This document shows, in pieces, positions 16,783 to 23,966 of a DNA stretch of 64,000 nt. The first letter of the stretch is position 1, and each line of letters opens with the position of its first letter. Source of the stretch: Pseudonocardia hierapolitana (GTDB taxonomy: Bacteria > Actinomycetota > Actinomycetes > Mycobacteriales > Pseudonocardiaceae); the NCBI RefSeq assembly GCF_007994075.1, contig NZ_VIWU01000001.1, forward strand, positions 5,270,001-5,334,000, given 5' to 3'. The position numbers and the translations under genes were made by a program. Below the pieces are notes generated by a model. That model was given only the letters and a program-made list of their open reading frames with translations. It was not told the DNA's origin and did not search any database.

Positions 16783-16788
16783 ACACTA
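16783..16788 (-). promoter_or_regulatory. -10 hexamer TAGTGT of leaderless orn promoter
   Basis: On the minus strand TAGTGT lies 6 nt before the GTG start, the spacing at which transcription begins at or next to the start codon. No Shine-Dalgarno sequence is present. Confidence 0.6.
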
Positions 16789-16864
16789 TGCCCACGGGCG
16801 GGCGGAGGTCCTGCTCCGGAGCGTGTCGTCGTTCGGAGATCGGTTCGGAGCCCGTTCTCGGCTG

Positions 16865-16870
16865 TACGCT
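16865..16870 (+). promoter_or_regulatory. -10 hexamer TACGCT of leaderless HerA-type ATPase promoter
   Basis: TACGCT ends 8 nt before the GTG at 16879, with no ribosome-binding site, matching the TANNNT leaderless layout. It is divergent from the orn promoter; the two hexamers are 76 bp apart. Confidence 0.55.
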
Positions 16871-16878
16871 GCCTCGCC

Positions 16879-18426
16879 GTGGAGAACACGGCCGCCCGCA
16901 CCGCCGCGCAGGAGATCGCCGCTGGGTACGCGACCGAGGGGGCGGCCCTCGAGCTGGGTTGCGTCCTCGTCGACGGCGCGCCCGATTCCGCTGCCCGGGT
17001 GCGGATCCCGTTCGCGACGCTCAACCGCCACGGCCTCGTCGCGGGCGCCACCGGCACCGGCAAGACCAAGACGTTGCAGGGGATCGCCGAGCAGCTGTCG
17101 GCGGCGGGCGTGCCCGTCCTGCTCTCGGACATCAAGGGCGACCTCTCCGGGATGGCGCGCCCCGGCGAGGGCGGGCCGAAGATCGAGGCCCGGGCCGCGG
17201 AGACCGGCGACGACTGGACGCCCACGGCGTACCCGGTCGAGTTCATGTCGCTCGGTGGCGGCAGCACGGCGGTGCCGATCCGGGCCACCCTCACGCAGTT
17301 CGGCCCGATCCTGCTGAGCAAGGTGCTCGACCTGAACGACACCCAGGAGTCCACCCTCGGGCTGATCTTCCACTGGGCCGATCAGCGGGGGCTGCCGCTG
17401 CTGGACACCAAGGACCTGCGCGCCGTCATCCAGCACCTCACCTCCGACGAGGGCAAGGCCGATCTCAAGGGCATCGGCGGGGTCTCCTCGGCCACGGCGG
17501 GGGTGATCCTGCGGGCGCTGGTGAACCTGGAGGCGCAGGGCGGCGACGACTTCTTCGGCGAGCCGGAGTTCGACCCGGCCGACCTCATGCGTCAGGTCGA
17601 CGGCAAGGGCGTCGTCACGCTGCTGGAGCTCTCGGACCAGCAGGCCAACCCGCGGCTGTGGTCGACGTTCCTCATGTGGCTGCTCGCGGAGCTCTTCGAG
17701 GAGCTGCCGGAGGCCGGTGACCTCGACAAGCCGAAGCTCGTGTTCTTCCTCGACGAGGCGCACCTGCTCTTCGACGGTGCCTCGAAGGCGTTCCTGGAGC
17801 GCATCGAGCAGACCGTGAAGCTGATCCGGTCGAAGGGCGTCGGGGTGTTCTTCTGCACCCAGCTGCCCACGGACATCCCGAACGAGGTGCTCTCGCAGCT
17901 CGGCGCGCGGATCCAGCACGCGTTGCGCGCGTTCACGCCGGAGGACCAGTCCGCGCTGTCCAAGACCGTGCGGACCTACCCGAAGACCGCGGTCTACGAC
18001 ATGGAGAACGCGCTGACGTCGCTCGGCATCGGCGAGGCGATCGTCACGGTGCTCTCCGAGCGGGGTGCACCCACCCCGGTGGCGTGGGCCCGCATGCGCG
18101 CTCCGCGCTCGCTGATGGCCGCGATCGGCGCGGATGCCGTCACGGAGGCGGCGAAGGCGTCCCCGCTCTTCGGGAAGTACGGCGAGACCGTCGACCGCGA
18201 GTCCGCGTACGAGAAGCTCACGGCCAAGATCGCGGCGCCGGCACCGGCACCCGCTGACGCCCCGCCGCCGCCCCCGGCGCCCGAGCCGGAGCGGCGCCGG
18301 GAGGAGCCGGGCATGGTGGCCGAGGTGCTCGGCTCGCCGGTGGTGAAGTCGTTCTTGCGCTCGGCGGCGAGCGCGCTGGGCCGCGAGATCACCAGAGGTC
18401 TCTTCGGCACCCGCAGGCGTCGCTGA
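16879..18426 (+). CDS. HerA/DUF853-type ATPase (YjgR-like)
   Basis: A 515-residue P-loop ATPase of the HerA/FtsK-related DUF853 family. It has Walker A GATGTGKTKT (about residues 56-65), DIKGDLSGM, Walker B LVFFLDEAHLLFD, and FFCTQLPTDIP. A proline/alanine-rich linker (PAPAPADAPPPPPAPEPE) precedes a basic C-terminal helix. HerA-type proteins pump DNA or remodel nucleic acid complexes; the role of YjgR-like members is not established. The chosen start is GTG 16879, well after a long antisense-type frame that begins at 16084 and covers orn. Confidence 0.9.
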   Translation: MENTAARTAAQEIAAGYATEGAALELGCVLVDGAPDSAARVRIPFATLNRHGLVAGATGTGKTKTLQGIAEQLSAAGVPVLLSDIKGDLSGMARPGEGGPKIEARAAETGDDWTPTAYPVEFMSLGGGSTAVPIRATLTQFGPILLSKVLDLNDTQESTLGLIFHWADQRGLPLLDTKDLRAVIQHLTSDEGKADLKGIGGVSSATAGVILRALVNLEAQGGDDFFGEPEFDPADLMRQVDGKGVVTLLELSDQQANPRLWSTFLMWLLAELFEELPEAGDLDKPKLVFFLDEAHLLFDGASKAFLERIEQTVKLIRSKGVGVFFCTQLPTDIPNEVLSQLGARIQHALRAFTPEDQSALSKTVRTYPKTAVYDMENALTSLGIGEAIVTVLSERGAPTPVAWARMRAPRSLMAAIGADAVTEAAKASPLFGKYGETVDRESAYEKLTAKIAAPAPAPADAPPPPPAPEPERRREEPGMVAEVLGSPVVKSFLRSAASALGREITRGLFGTRRRR

Positions 18427-18446
18427 CCGCGCTGCCCGAGGTGTAA

Positions 18447-18461
18447 CCCGCGTCACGCGGG
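18447..18461 (+). terminator. Small hairpin after HerA-type gene
   Basis: CCCGCG-TCA-CGCGGG lies 20 bp after the stop codon. A weak terminator candidate. Confidence 0.4.
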
Positions 18462-18496
18462 GGTATCGCGCTGTCGAGCGGTGAGTCGCTCGCTGA

Positions 18497-18551
18497 TCCA
18501 CAAATTGTGGAATGCGAATTCGATCAATTCTCCGTGCTGCCTCATGCACGG
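18497..18551. promoter_or_regulatory. Palindromes upstream of Mn catalase
   Basis: A perfect 15-bp palindrome TCCACAAATTGTGGA lies at 18497-18511, then GAATTCGATCAATTC, then a hairpin CCGTGC/GCACGG at 18532-18551. This AT-rich patch stands out in a GC-rich region and is a good candidate for a redox- or metal-responsive repressor site. Which regulator is unknown. Confidence 0.6.
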
Positions 18552-18592
18552 AGAACGAGAGCGCGCAACCGGACGGAAAGCGAGGCAGCTCG

Positions 18593-19525
18593 ATGTTCAT
18601 GCACGTCCAGCGGCTGATCAATGAGATCGTTCCGGACGAGCCCGACCCCGCGGCGGCGAATGCGCTGCAAGAAGGGCTGGGTGGTCAGTTCGGCGAGATG
18701 CGCACGATGATGCAGTACCTGTTCCAGAGCTTCAACTTCCGCGGCAACGGCCAGGCCAAGCCCTACCGCGACCTCCTCTACGGCGTCGGCACCGAGGAGA
18801 TCAGCCACGTCGAGCTGATCGCGACGACGATCGCCCGTCTCGTCGACGGATCTCCCCGCTACCAGGGTTCGAGCACCGCCCCGCTCGACGAGCCTGCGGC
18901 AGGTGGCGCGACACCGCTGTCGACGGCGCTGTCGAACGGCAACATCCACCATTTCCTCGTCGGCGCGCAGGGCGCCATGCCGGTGGACGCCGTCGGCAAC
19001 CCGTGGTCGGGGTCCTACGTCTACAACAGCGGCAACCTGGTTCTCGACCTGCTGTACAACCTGATGCTCGAGTCGACCGGGCGGCTGCAGAAGTGCCGGA
19101 TCTACGAGATGACCGCGAACAAGACCGCGCGGTCGACGGTTTCCTACCTGATCGTCCGTGACCAGGCGCACGAGAACGTCTATGCCAAGGCGCTCGAGAG
19201 CCTCGGGGTGGACTGGGGCAAGGTGCTGCCGATCCCGAAGACCAAGGCGGAGCGCTACCCGGAGGTCAAGACGCTGCTCGACCAGGGGCTGGGCGAGAAG
19301 CAGTACCTGTTCAGCGCCGACAACCTCAGCGAGGCCGGCAAGATCCTGCAGGGGGCGTCGGCGTTCAAGGACGGCACGACCCTGAGCACGGACATGGGCC
19401 GGCCCGAGGGCGTGCCGCTCGAGACGGCGCCGGAGCGGCCGGAGGAGTTCGCGCCCGGTCTGGACGAGGCGCTGCTCCAGCTCATCCAGGCCACCTCGGA
19501 ACAGGAGCTGAAGACCAGCGGCTGA
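18593..19525 (+). CDS. Manganese catalase
   Basis: A 310-residue non-haem dimanganese catalase that disproportionates hydrogen peroxide in the cytosol. The bridging and terminal ligands can be placed: FGEMRTMMQY (Glu35), GTEEISHVE (Glu68 or Glu69 with His72), LMLESTGRLQ (Glu) and VRDQAHENVY (His). Length is near that of characterised enzymes (about 270-310). ATG at 18593 or 18599 (MFMHVQ) is the start. The upstream palindromes suggest peroxide- or manganese-dependent control. Monocistronic; it ends 9 bp from a convergent gene. Confidence 0.94.
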   Translation: MFMHVQRLINEIVPDEPDPAAANALQEGLGGQFGEMRTMMQYLFQSFNFRGNGQAKPYRDLLYGVGTEEISHVELIATTIARLVDGSPRYQGSSTAPLDEPAAGGATPLSTALSNGNIHHFLVGAQGAMPVDAVGNPWSGSYVYNSGNLVLDLLYNLMLESTGRLQKCRIYEMTANKTARSTVSYLIVRDQAHENVYAKALESLGVDWGKVLPIPKTKAERYPEVKTLLDQGLGEKQYLFSADNLSEAGKILQGASAFKDGTTLSTDMGRPEGVPLETAPERPEEFAPGLDEALLQLIQATSEQELKTSG

Positions 19526-19534
19526 GACGGCGCG

Positions 19535-21109
19535 CTATGACGTCGTGAACCGGGTCAGCAGATCCGGGGTCGTCGCGTCGGCCAGCAGCACGCCGTCCCG
19601 GGCGGCCACGTCGAGCACCGGGTAGCCGCCCGCCCCGGCCGCCGTGACCGCCTCCACGTCGACGAGCCCGGCACGGCGTTGGAACACGCTCTGCCGGAAG
19701 GTCCAGCCAATCACGCCGGTCCGCTGCAGCGCGACCGTCCGCCGCCGCACCGAGCCATGGCGGGTGACCAGGTAGCGGGCGGTCAGCTGGTGCCCGAGGT
19801 TGCGGTAGCGGTCGAGCGCGAGCAGCAGGGCGACCGGGAGCAGCACGAGGCTCACCGGCCCGAGCCAGGCGACCGACACGACCTCTCCGACCACGAACGC
19901 GATCACCACGAGCGCCGAAGCCGGTAGGAGGGCCCTGGTCAGCCTGCGTTGCAGCGCGGCGCGAGGGTGGCGCAGCAGCGGGGCGAGCGTGGCCAGTTCG
20001 GGGTGCTCCCGCAGCGCGACCGCGGCCACCCGGTGCGCCTCCCTGCGCGGAGCGGGTGGTTGGAGGGCGCTGCCCTGGGGGTCGCGGGACAGGCCGGTGG
20101 CCAGAGCCCGGGTCTGGGCGCCCCGGCCTGCCCGCAGCAGCAGCGGCTCGACGATCTCTGCTCCGCGCAGGCGCTGCTCCGACACCGAGAGCGACCGGCG
20201 GGTCAAGAGCCCACGTCGCACCCGCAGCGCGCTGCCGTCGGTGGTGAACTCCCGCGTGAGGCGGTAGGCGTACCAGCGCTCGGCGAAGAGCAGCAGGGCG
20301 CCCACGACCGCGACGACGAGCAGCAGGGCGCCCACGACGCCCACACCCACCCAGATCGGCGCGGCGGTGAGGCGATGGGCGGCCTCGTCGACGGCGGGGA
20401 CGTCCCGCGGGTCCACCCCGAGGTCGTCGAACAGGTTGTACACGGCCGCGAACACCGCACCGACGCCGGCGACCGAGGAGAACGTCAGCGGGGCGAAGCG
20501 CAACCACGACCACCGCAGCCGGGCCAGCTCGTCCACCCGACCTCGCTGCCGCTCGGCCGGCCTCGCCGGGCCTCCTGTCGATGGCGCGCTCGCCAGCTGT
20601 GACATCGATTCGCCCGCTGACGCCCCCTCGTCGGCCGGCGGCGCGACCGCGGCGGACCGGTCCAGCAGCTCGTGGCGCAGCCGGTCGGCCTCCGCCTTGC
20701 TGACGGCGTCGAGGGCGAGCCCTCCGCTCTCCGACGACGAGCCGGACGCCGCGCTCACGTGCACGACGCTGAGCCCGAACACGCGGTGCACCAGCTTCGC
20801 GGTGAGGTCGACGGTGCGGATCCGGTCCCGGGGCACCGACCGGCGCTGGCGGCGCAGCCACCCGGTGTGCAGCTCCACCCGGTCGGGGGTGAGCCGGTAC
20901 CGGGTGGTGCGCCAGCGCACCAGCCCACCGAGCACGAGCGCCAGCGCGATGCCCAGCGGCACCCACAACCGCCCGACCGCGTCGCCCTGCCCGGTCAGAA
21001 GGAGCACCACCGCCACCGGCAGCAGCCGGACCGCCCCGGACAGCGGCGTCACCGCGAGCATCCGCTTGTCCAGCCGCCGCCACGGCGGCTCGTCGGGCCC
21101 GGGCGTCAC
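19535..21109 (-). CDS. PH-domain (bPH2) membrane protein, YdbT-like
   Basis: A 524-residue protein with repeated blocks of paired membrane helices followed by bPH2 domains (YRLTPDRVELHTGWLRRQRRSVPRDRIRTV; YRLTREFTTDGSALRVRRGLLTRRSLSV; RYLVTRHGSVRRRTVALQRTGVIG), the build of YdbT. In Bacillus the YdbST pair contributes to resistance to bacteriocins and envelope stress. GTG at 21109 overlaps the stop of the upstream YdbS-like gene by four bases. The longer frame to 21634 is antisense-like and is not used. Confidence 0.88.
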   Translation of the reverse strand: MTPGPDEPPWRRLDKRMLAVTPLSGAVRLLPVAVVLLLTGQGDAVGRLWVPLGIALALVLGGLVRWRTTRYRLTPDRVELHTGWLRRQRRSVPRDRIRTVDLTAKLVHRVFGLSVVHVSAASGSSSESGGLALDAVSKAEADRLRHELLDRSAAVAPPADEGASAGESMSQLASAPSTGGPARPAERQRGRVDELARLRWSWLRFAPLTFSSVAGVGAVFAAVYNLFDDLGVDPRDVPAVDEAAHRLTAAPIWVGVGVVGALLLVVAVVGALLLFAERWYAYRLTREFTTDGSALRVRRGLLTRRSLSVSEQRLRGAEIVEPLLLRAGRGAQTRALATGLSRDPQGSALQPPAPRREAHRVAAVALREHPELATLAPLLRHPRAALQRRLTRALLPASALVVIAFVVGEVVSVAWLGPVSLVLLPVALLLALDRYRNLGHQLTARYLVTRHGSVRRRTVALQRTGVIGWTFRQSVFQRRAGLVDVEAVTAAGAGGYPVLDVAARDGVLLADATTPDLLTRFTTS

Positions 21110-21612
21110 GTCGCGTCCCCGGGGGTCGCCTGCGTGGTCTCGGTGAGCAGGCGGGCGAGCTCCGCGGCCGCTCCCTCGTCGAGGCCGCGGATCGTCACCG
21201 GGCCGCGGGCCGACGCCGTGGTGACCGTGACGCTCGCGAGCTTCAGCAGCTGCTGAAGCGGCCCGTGCTCGGTGTCGACGGTCTGCACGCGCGAGATCGG
21301 CGCGATCCGCCACTCCCGCACCAGCCAGCCCGACAGCGTGTAGACGGCCTCGGGGGTGACCTCCCAGCGGTGGACCCGGTAGAGCAGCGGCGGTACGGCG
21401 ATCCCGTAGACGAGGCAGGCCACCAGCGTGGCCACGGTCGTGGCCATGAGCCAGCCCGGTGCGTCCCCGGCGAGCACCACCAGCCCGACGGCCTGCGGGG
21501 CGGCGAGCCCGAGCCCGGTGAGCAGGGCACGCATCCGCCACCACCGCACGGCCCGCGGGCTCACCTGGTGGGCAGGTGGACGCAGCGGCAGGGCGATCGG
21601 CGCGGCGGACAT
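21106..21612 (-). CDS. PH-domain (bPH2) membrane protein, YdbS-like
   Basis: A 168-residue protein: two hydrophobic segments near residues 30-70, then one bPH2 domain (YRVHRWEVTPEAVYTLSGWLVREWRIAPISRVQTVDTEHG split over the usual strands). It matches YdbS in size and is coupled to the YdbT-like gene by a GTGA overlap. The start MSAAPIALP (ATG 21612) is preferred over the upstream codon at 21687, because the extra 25 residues are Arg/Ser-rich and lack similarity to the family. Confidence 0.87.
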   Translation of the reverse strand: MSAAPIALPLRPPAHQVSPRAVRWWRMRALLTGLGLAAPQAVGLVVLAGDAPGWLMATTVATLVACLVYGIAVPPLLYRVHRWEVTPEAVYTLSGWLVREWRIAPISRVQTVDTEHGPLQQLLKLASVTVTTASARGPVTIRGLDEGAAAELARLLTETTQATPGDAT

Positions 21613-21727
21613 GCCAGGAGTTTGCCCGCTCCACGCACGGTGGTCCGCACGCGACGCGCGCCGCACGCAGCTGGGCTGGTGCGCCACAGGAGTCGTGGCC
21701 GCACCAGCCCCTGCAGAGACGCTGTCA

Positions 21728-22030
21728 TCACACGGGTGGGTGCACGGGGCGCGGGGGTCCGCGCTGCCGAGGCCGTGGTCGCGGATGGCCGGGCCCGCCC
21801 GGCTCTCCCGGCGATGCCGCGCGGCGGCGGGGGCGTACGGGCCAGGGGTGGTACCCGGCGGCGCCGGAGGGCGGGCGCCGAGGCGGGCGCGGGTCGAGGG
21901 CGTCGGAGGTGGTGGCGTAGTTGGCGGCGATGATCGAATCGAACTCGGCGCGCAGGAGTTCCGGATCCGCGCAGACGAGATCGGCCAGCGGCGGTCCGGC
22001 CGGGAGTGTGGTGTCGACGGGTTCGGTCAT
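21728..22030 (-). CDS. Small actinobacterial protein of unknown function
   Basis: A 100-residue protein. The N-terminal half (LADLVCADPELLRAEFDSIIAANY) is a conserved-looking acidic helix seen in small actinobacterial proteins; the C-terminal half is Pro/Arg-rich and disordered. I do not recognise a function. ATG at 22030. It lies 41 bp downstream of hsp20 in the same direction and may be its operon partner. Confidence 0.6.
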   Translation of the reverse strand: MTEPVDTTLPAGPPLADLVCADPELLRAEFDSIIAANYATTSDALDPRPPRRPPSGAAGYHPWPVRPRRRAASPGEPGGPGHPRPRPRQRGPPRPVHPPV

Positions 22031-22071
22031 GGCACGTCAACTCCTGGGGGTGGCATTGCCCCCTTGCACCT

Positions 22072-22521
22072 TCAGGCGTTGATCTCCTTCTGCCGGCTGC
22101 CTGCCGCGTCGACGGCGATCTTGCGCGGCTTGGCCTCCTCGACGACCGGGATCCGCAGGGTCAGCACGCCGGCGTCGAGGGTGGCGGAGATGTTGTCCAC
22201 GTCGAGGGTGTCGCCGAGGAACAGCTGCCGGGACACCGCGCCGACGGGGCGTTCGGCGACCTGCATCTCGACCTGCATCTCGACCTGCTGATCGGCGACG
22301 GGGCGACGCTCGGCCTTCACGGTGAGCACGTTGCGCTCGACGTCGAGCTCGATCGCCTCCGGGTCCACGCCGGGCAGGTCGAACGCCACCACGAACTCGT
22401 CGCCGGAGCGGTAGGCGTCCATCGGCATCGGGGTGGGCCCGGACCAGCCGCCGGGGGAGGCGCCGCGGACCTGCCGTGTGAGCCGGTCGAGCTCGCGGAA
22501 CGGATCGGTGCGCATCAGCAT
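22072..22521 (-). CDS. Small heat-shock protein (Hsp20/alpha-crystallin)
   Basis: A 149-residue ATP-independent chaperone that holds unfolded proteins. The alpha-crystallin domain runs from about residue 38 (AYRSGDEFVVAFDLPGVDPE) to the conserved DAGVLTLRIPV; an IxI/V motif is replaced by KIAV. A 12-bp tandem duplication gives VEMQVEMQV in the mid-loop. ATG at 22521 follows a GGAGTG-type site. A perfect 14-bp palindrome lies 18 bp upstream. It neighbours a frameshifted DnaJ-domain gene, forming a chaperone cluster. Confidence 0.93.
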   Translation of the reverse strand: MLMRTDPFRELDRLTRQVRGASPGGWSGPTPMPMDAYRSGDEFVVAFDLPGVDPEAIELDVERNVLTVKAERRPVADQQVEMQVEMQVAERPVGAVSRQLFLGDTLDVDNISATLDAGVLTLRIPVVEEAKPRKIAVDAAGSRQKEINA

Positions 22522-22539
22522 CGCGGAGGCACTCCTCTC

Positions 22540-22553
22540 GTGATCCGGATCAC
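22540..22553. promoter_or_regulatory. 14-bp palindrome upstream of hsp20
   Basis: GTGATCCGGATCAC is a perfect palindrome 18 bp before the hsp20 start. Just beyond it CTCCGAT is repeated (22553-22569). It could bind a heat-shock repressor; it does not match the HAIR consensus of HspR. Confidence 0.55.
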
Positions 22554-22627
22554 TCCGATATCTCCGATGGTAACTACAGGCTTCCTGCCCTGCAAGAGGA
22601 GGTAAGACGGAAGTTGTCGGTGGAGGT

Positions 22628-22994
22628 CTACCGAGTGCTGCCGCCGCTCCGGCGGGGTGGGAGCGGATCGACGCGCACCTGTCCCACCCGGATCAGGGGC
22701 TCCTCCCGTTCCCTGCGGTGCAGTCGGACGGCGACCGGTACCGGCGTGCCCGCCGGCCGATGCTCGGCGCGGGCCCGGAGGTCGGCGTCGTAGCGCGCGC
22801 CTGGCCGGGTCGCGCAGCACCTGGTACGCCTGCTGGATTGCTGCGAGATCAGGCGGTGGATCGGGCTGATCCGGATCGGTCGCCGTCGGGTGGCGGACGT
22901 CCGGGTGCAGCTGCCGGAGCCGGCGGCGGTAGGCGCGCGCCAGCTCGGTGCCGTCGGCGGACGCGTCCACTCCGAGTAGCTGGTACAGGTTCAC
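22628..22994 (-). pseudogene. DnaJ-domain protein, frameshifted near 22793-22801
   Basis: From GTG 22994 (preceded by GGGAGG) the sequence reads a J-domain: NLYQLLGVDASADGTELARAY, then the HPD motif in RQLHPDVRHP, and IQQAYQVLRDPARRA. The next residues should be Y-D; the current frame gives LRRRPPGPRR and nonsense. One base over, YDADLRARAEHRPAG and a further 45 sensible residues follow, ending at TAG 22628. The slip falls in a CG-dinucleotide run (GCGCGCGC). Either a natural frameshift or a sequencing error. J-domain proteins stimulate DnaK ATPase. Confidence 0.78.
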
Positions 22995-23041
22995 CCGTGC
23001 CTCCCGGGTGCAATCCATCTCTCGCGGGGAGAAGGCTAAAT

Positions 23042-23059
23042 CTCCAGTGAAGACTGGAG
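23042..23059. promoter_or_regulatory. Inverted repeat upstream of DnaJ-domain gene
   Basis: CTCCAGT-GAAG-ACTGGAG, perfect 7-bp arms, 47 bp before the dnaJ-like GTG start and just after the stop of the sucrase/ferredoxin-like gene. It may be an operator or a terminator. Confidence 0.5.
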
Positions 23060-23065
23060 CAAGTG

Positions 23066-23938
23066 TTAGTCGGGAAGCATACGGATGACGGTGGCCTGCA
23101 GCGACTGCCACGGGGAGGGGTCGGTGCCGCAGGACAGCGGGCGCGGGGCGCCGACGATCGGCGCCACGTCCACCGCCCAGCGTCGCCCGTCGCGTGCCGT
23201 GACGACGGCGCCGTCCGGCGTGTCGGTGACGTGGAGGGCGTCGGCGTCGCGCAGGCCGGTGGCGCCGCGGACGGCCAGCTCGGCGATCTGCCCTGCCGGC
23301 GACCAGGTGCTGCGGCCGCGGCACGCCGCGGTGTCGACCTCCCCCGGGAACGCGGCCTTGCGGGCCGCGATCGCCGTGGCGGGGTCGAGCCGGCCGTACG
23401 CGTAGCCGGTGGGCAGCACGAGCGCGGTGGGCGCGAACCGGTGGCCCCCGAGGTGGCTGCACTCCCACACGTGCTGCTCGCCCGCGTCGACGATGGAGAG
23501 GGCGAGCGCCCGGCCGTCCACGGCGCAGCAGCGGTCGCGCCTGCCGTGGGTGCACACCAGCAGCAGCGGGTCGTGGACGGGCGCGCCGGGCAGCGGCTCG
23601 TCGGGGCCGGGCAGCTCGAGGCCGGCGAGCTCCTCCGGGTCGCCCACCGTGAAGGTGGTGGCGCGGGTCGCGCCCGGCGTGGTGTCGGCGAGGAAGACCC
23701 GCAGGGGCGCACCCACCTCGCCGCGGCGCCCGGGGCGGCGGATCAGCAGCAGGCGCCAGCCGGGGGCGGTGGCGAGTGCGGCGAGCGCGGGCTCGGGATG
23801 GGTCGTGAGGTCGGTCGGCCATGCACCGCGCTGCTCCACGCACACCCAGCGACGGGCCAGCGGCGCGGTGCCGGCGAGCGGCTCGTCGCGCGCGAGCGCG
23901 AGAAGGCTGCACCGCTGCCACCTCGCGTCCGGGTCCAC
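23066..23938 (-). CDS. Sucrase/ferredoxin-like family protein (paralogue 2)
   Basis: A 290-residue paralogue of the 1999-2916 product. The cysteine pattern CTHGRRDRCCAV and HVWECSHLGGHRFAP is shared, as are the GYAYGRLDP and CRGRSTW stretches. The second cluster lacks one cysteine (GGH instead of GGC). The start is GTG 23938. An IdeR/DtxR-like box lies 10 to 28 bp upstream and would cover a leaderless promoter, so iron repression is likely. This supports an iron-related role for a family whose function is not established. Confidence 0.86.
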   Translation of the reverse strand: MDPDARWQRCSLLALARDEPLAGTAPLARRWVCVEQRGAWPTDLTTHPEPALAALATAPGWRLLLIRRPGRRGEVGAPLRVFLADTTPGATRATTFTVGDPEELAGLELPGPDEPLPGAPVHDPLLLVCTHGRRDRCCAVDGRALALSIVDAGEQHVWECSHLGGHRFAPTALVLPTGYAYGRLDPATAIAARKAAFPGEVDTAACRGRSTWSPAGQIAELAVRGATGLRDADALHVTDTPDGAVVTARDGRRWAVDVAPIVGAPRPLSCGTDPSPWQSLQATVIRMLPD

Positions 23939-23947
23939 CCCCGAACA

Positions 23948-23966
23948 GTACCTAAGCCTTACCTAA
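23948..23966 (-). promoter_or_regulatory. IdeR/DtxR-like iron box
   Basis: On the minus strand TTAGGTAAGGCTTAGGTAC matches the mycobacterial IdeR consensus at 14 of 19 positions by eye. It overlaps the TAG stop of the upstream acyl-CoA synthetase gene and ends 10 bp before the GTG of the sucrase/ferredoxin-like gene. TAGGTA inside it could be the -10 element. Confidence 0.65.

Noticed and set aside
22515..22800. In-frame C-terminus of the DnaJ-domain gene running into hsp20
   Set aside because: The sequence after RDPARRA is Pro/Arg/Gly nonsense overlapping the hsp20 start; the alternative frame gives a normal J-protein tail.
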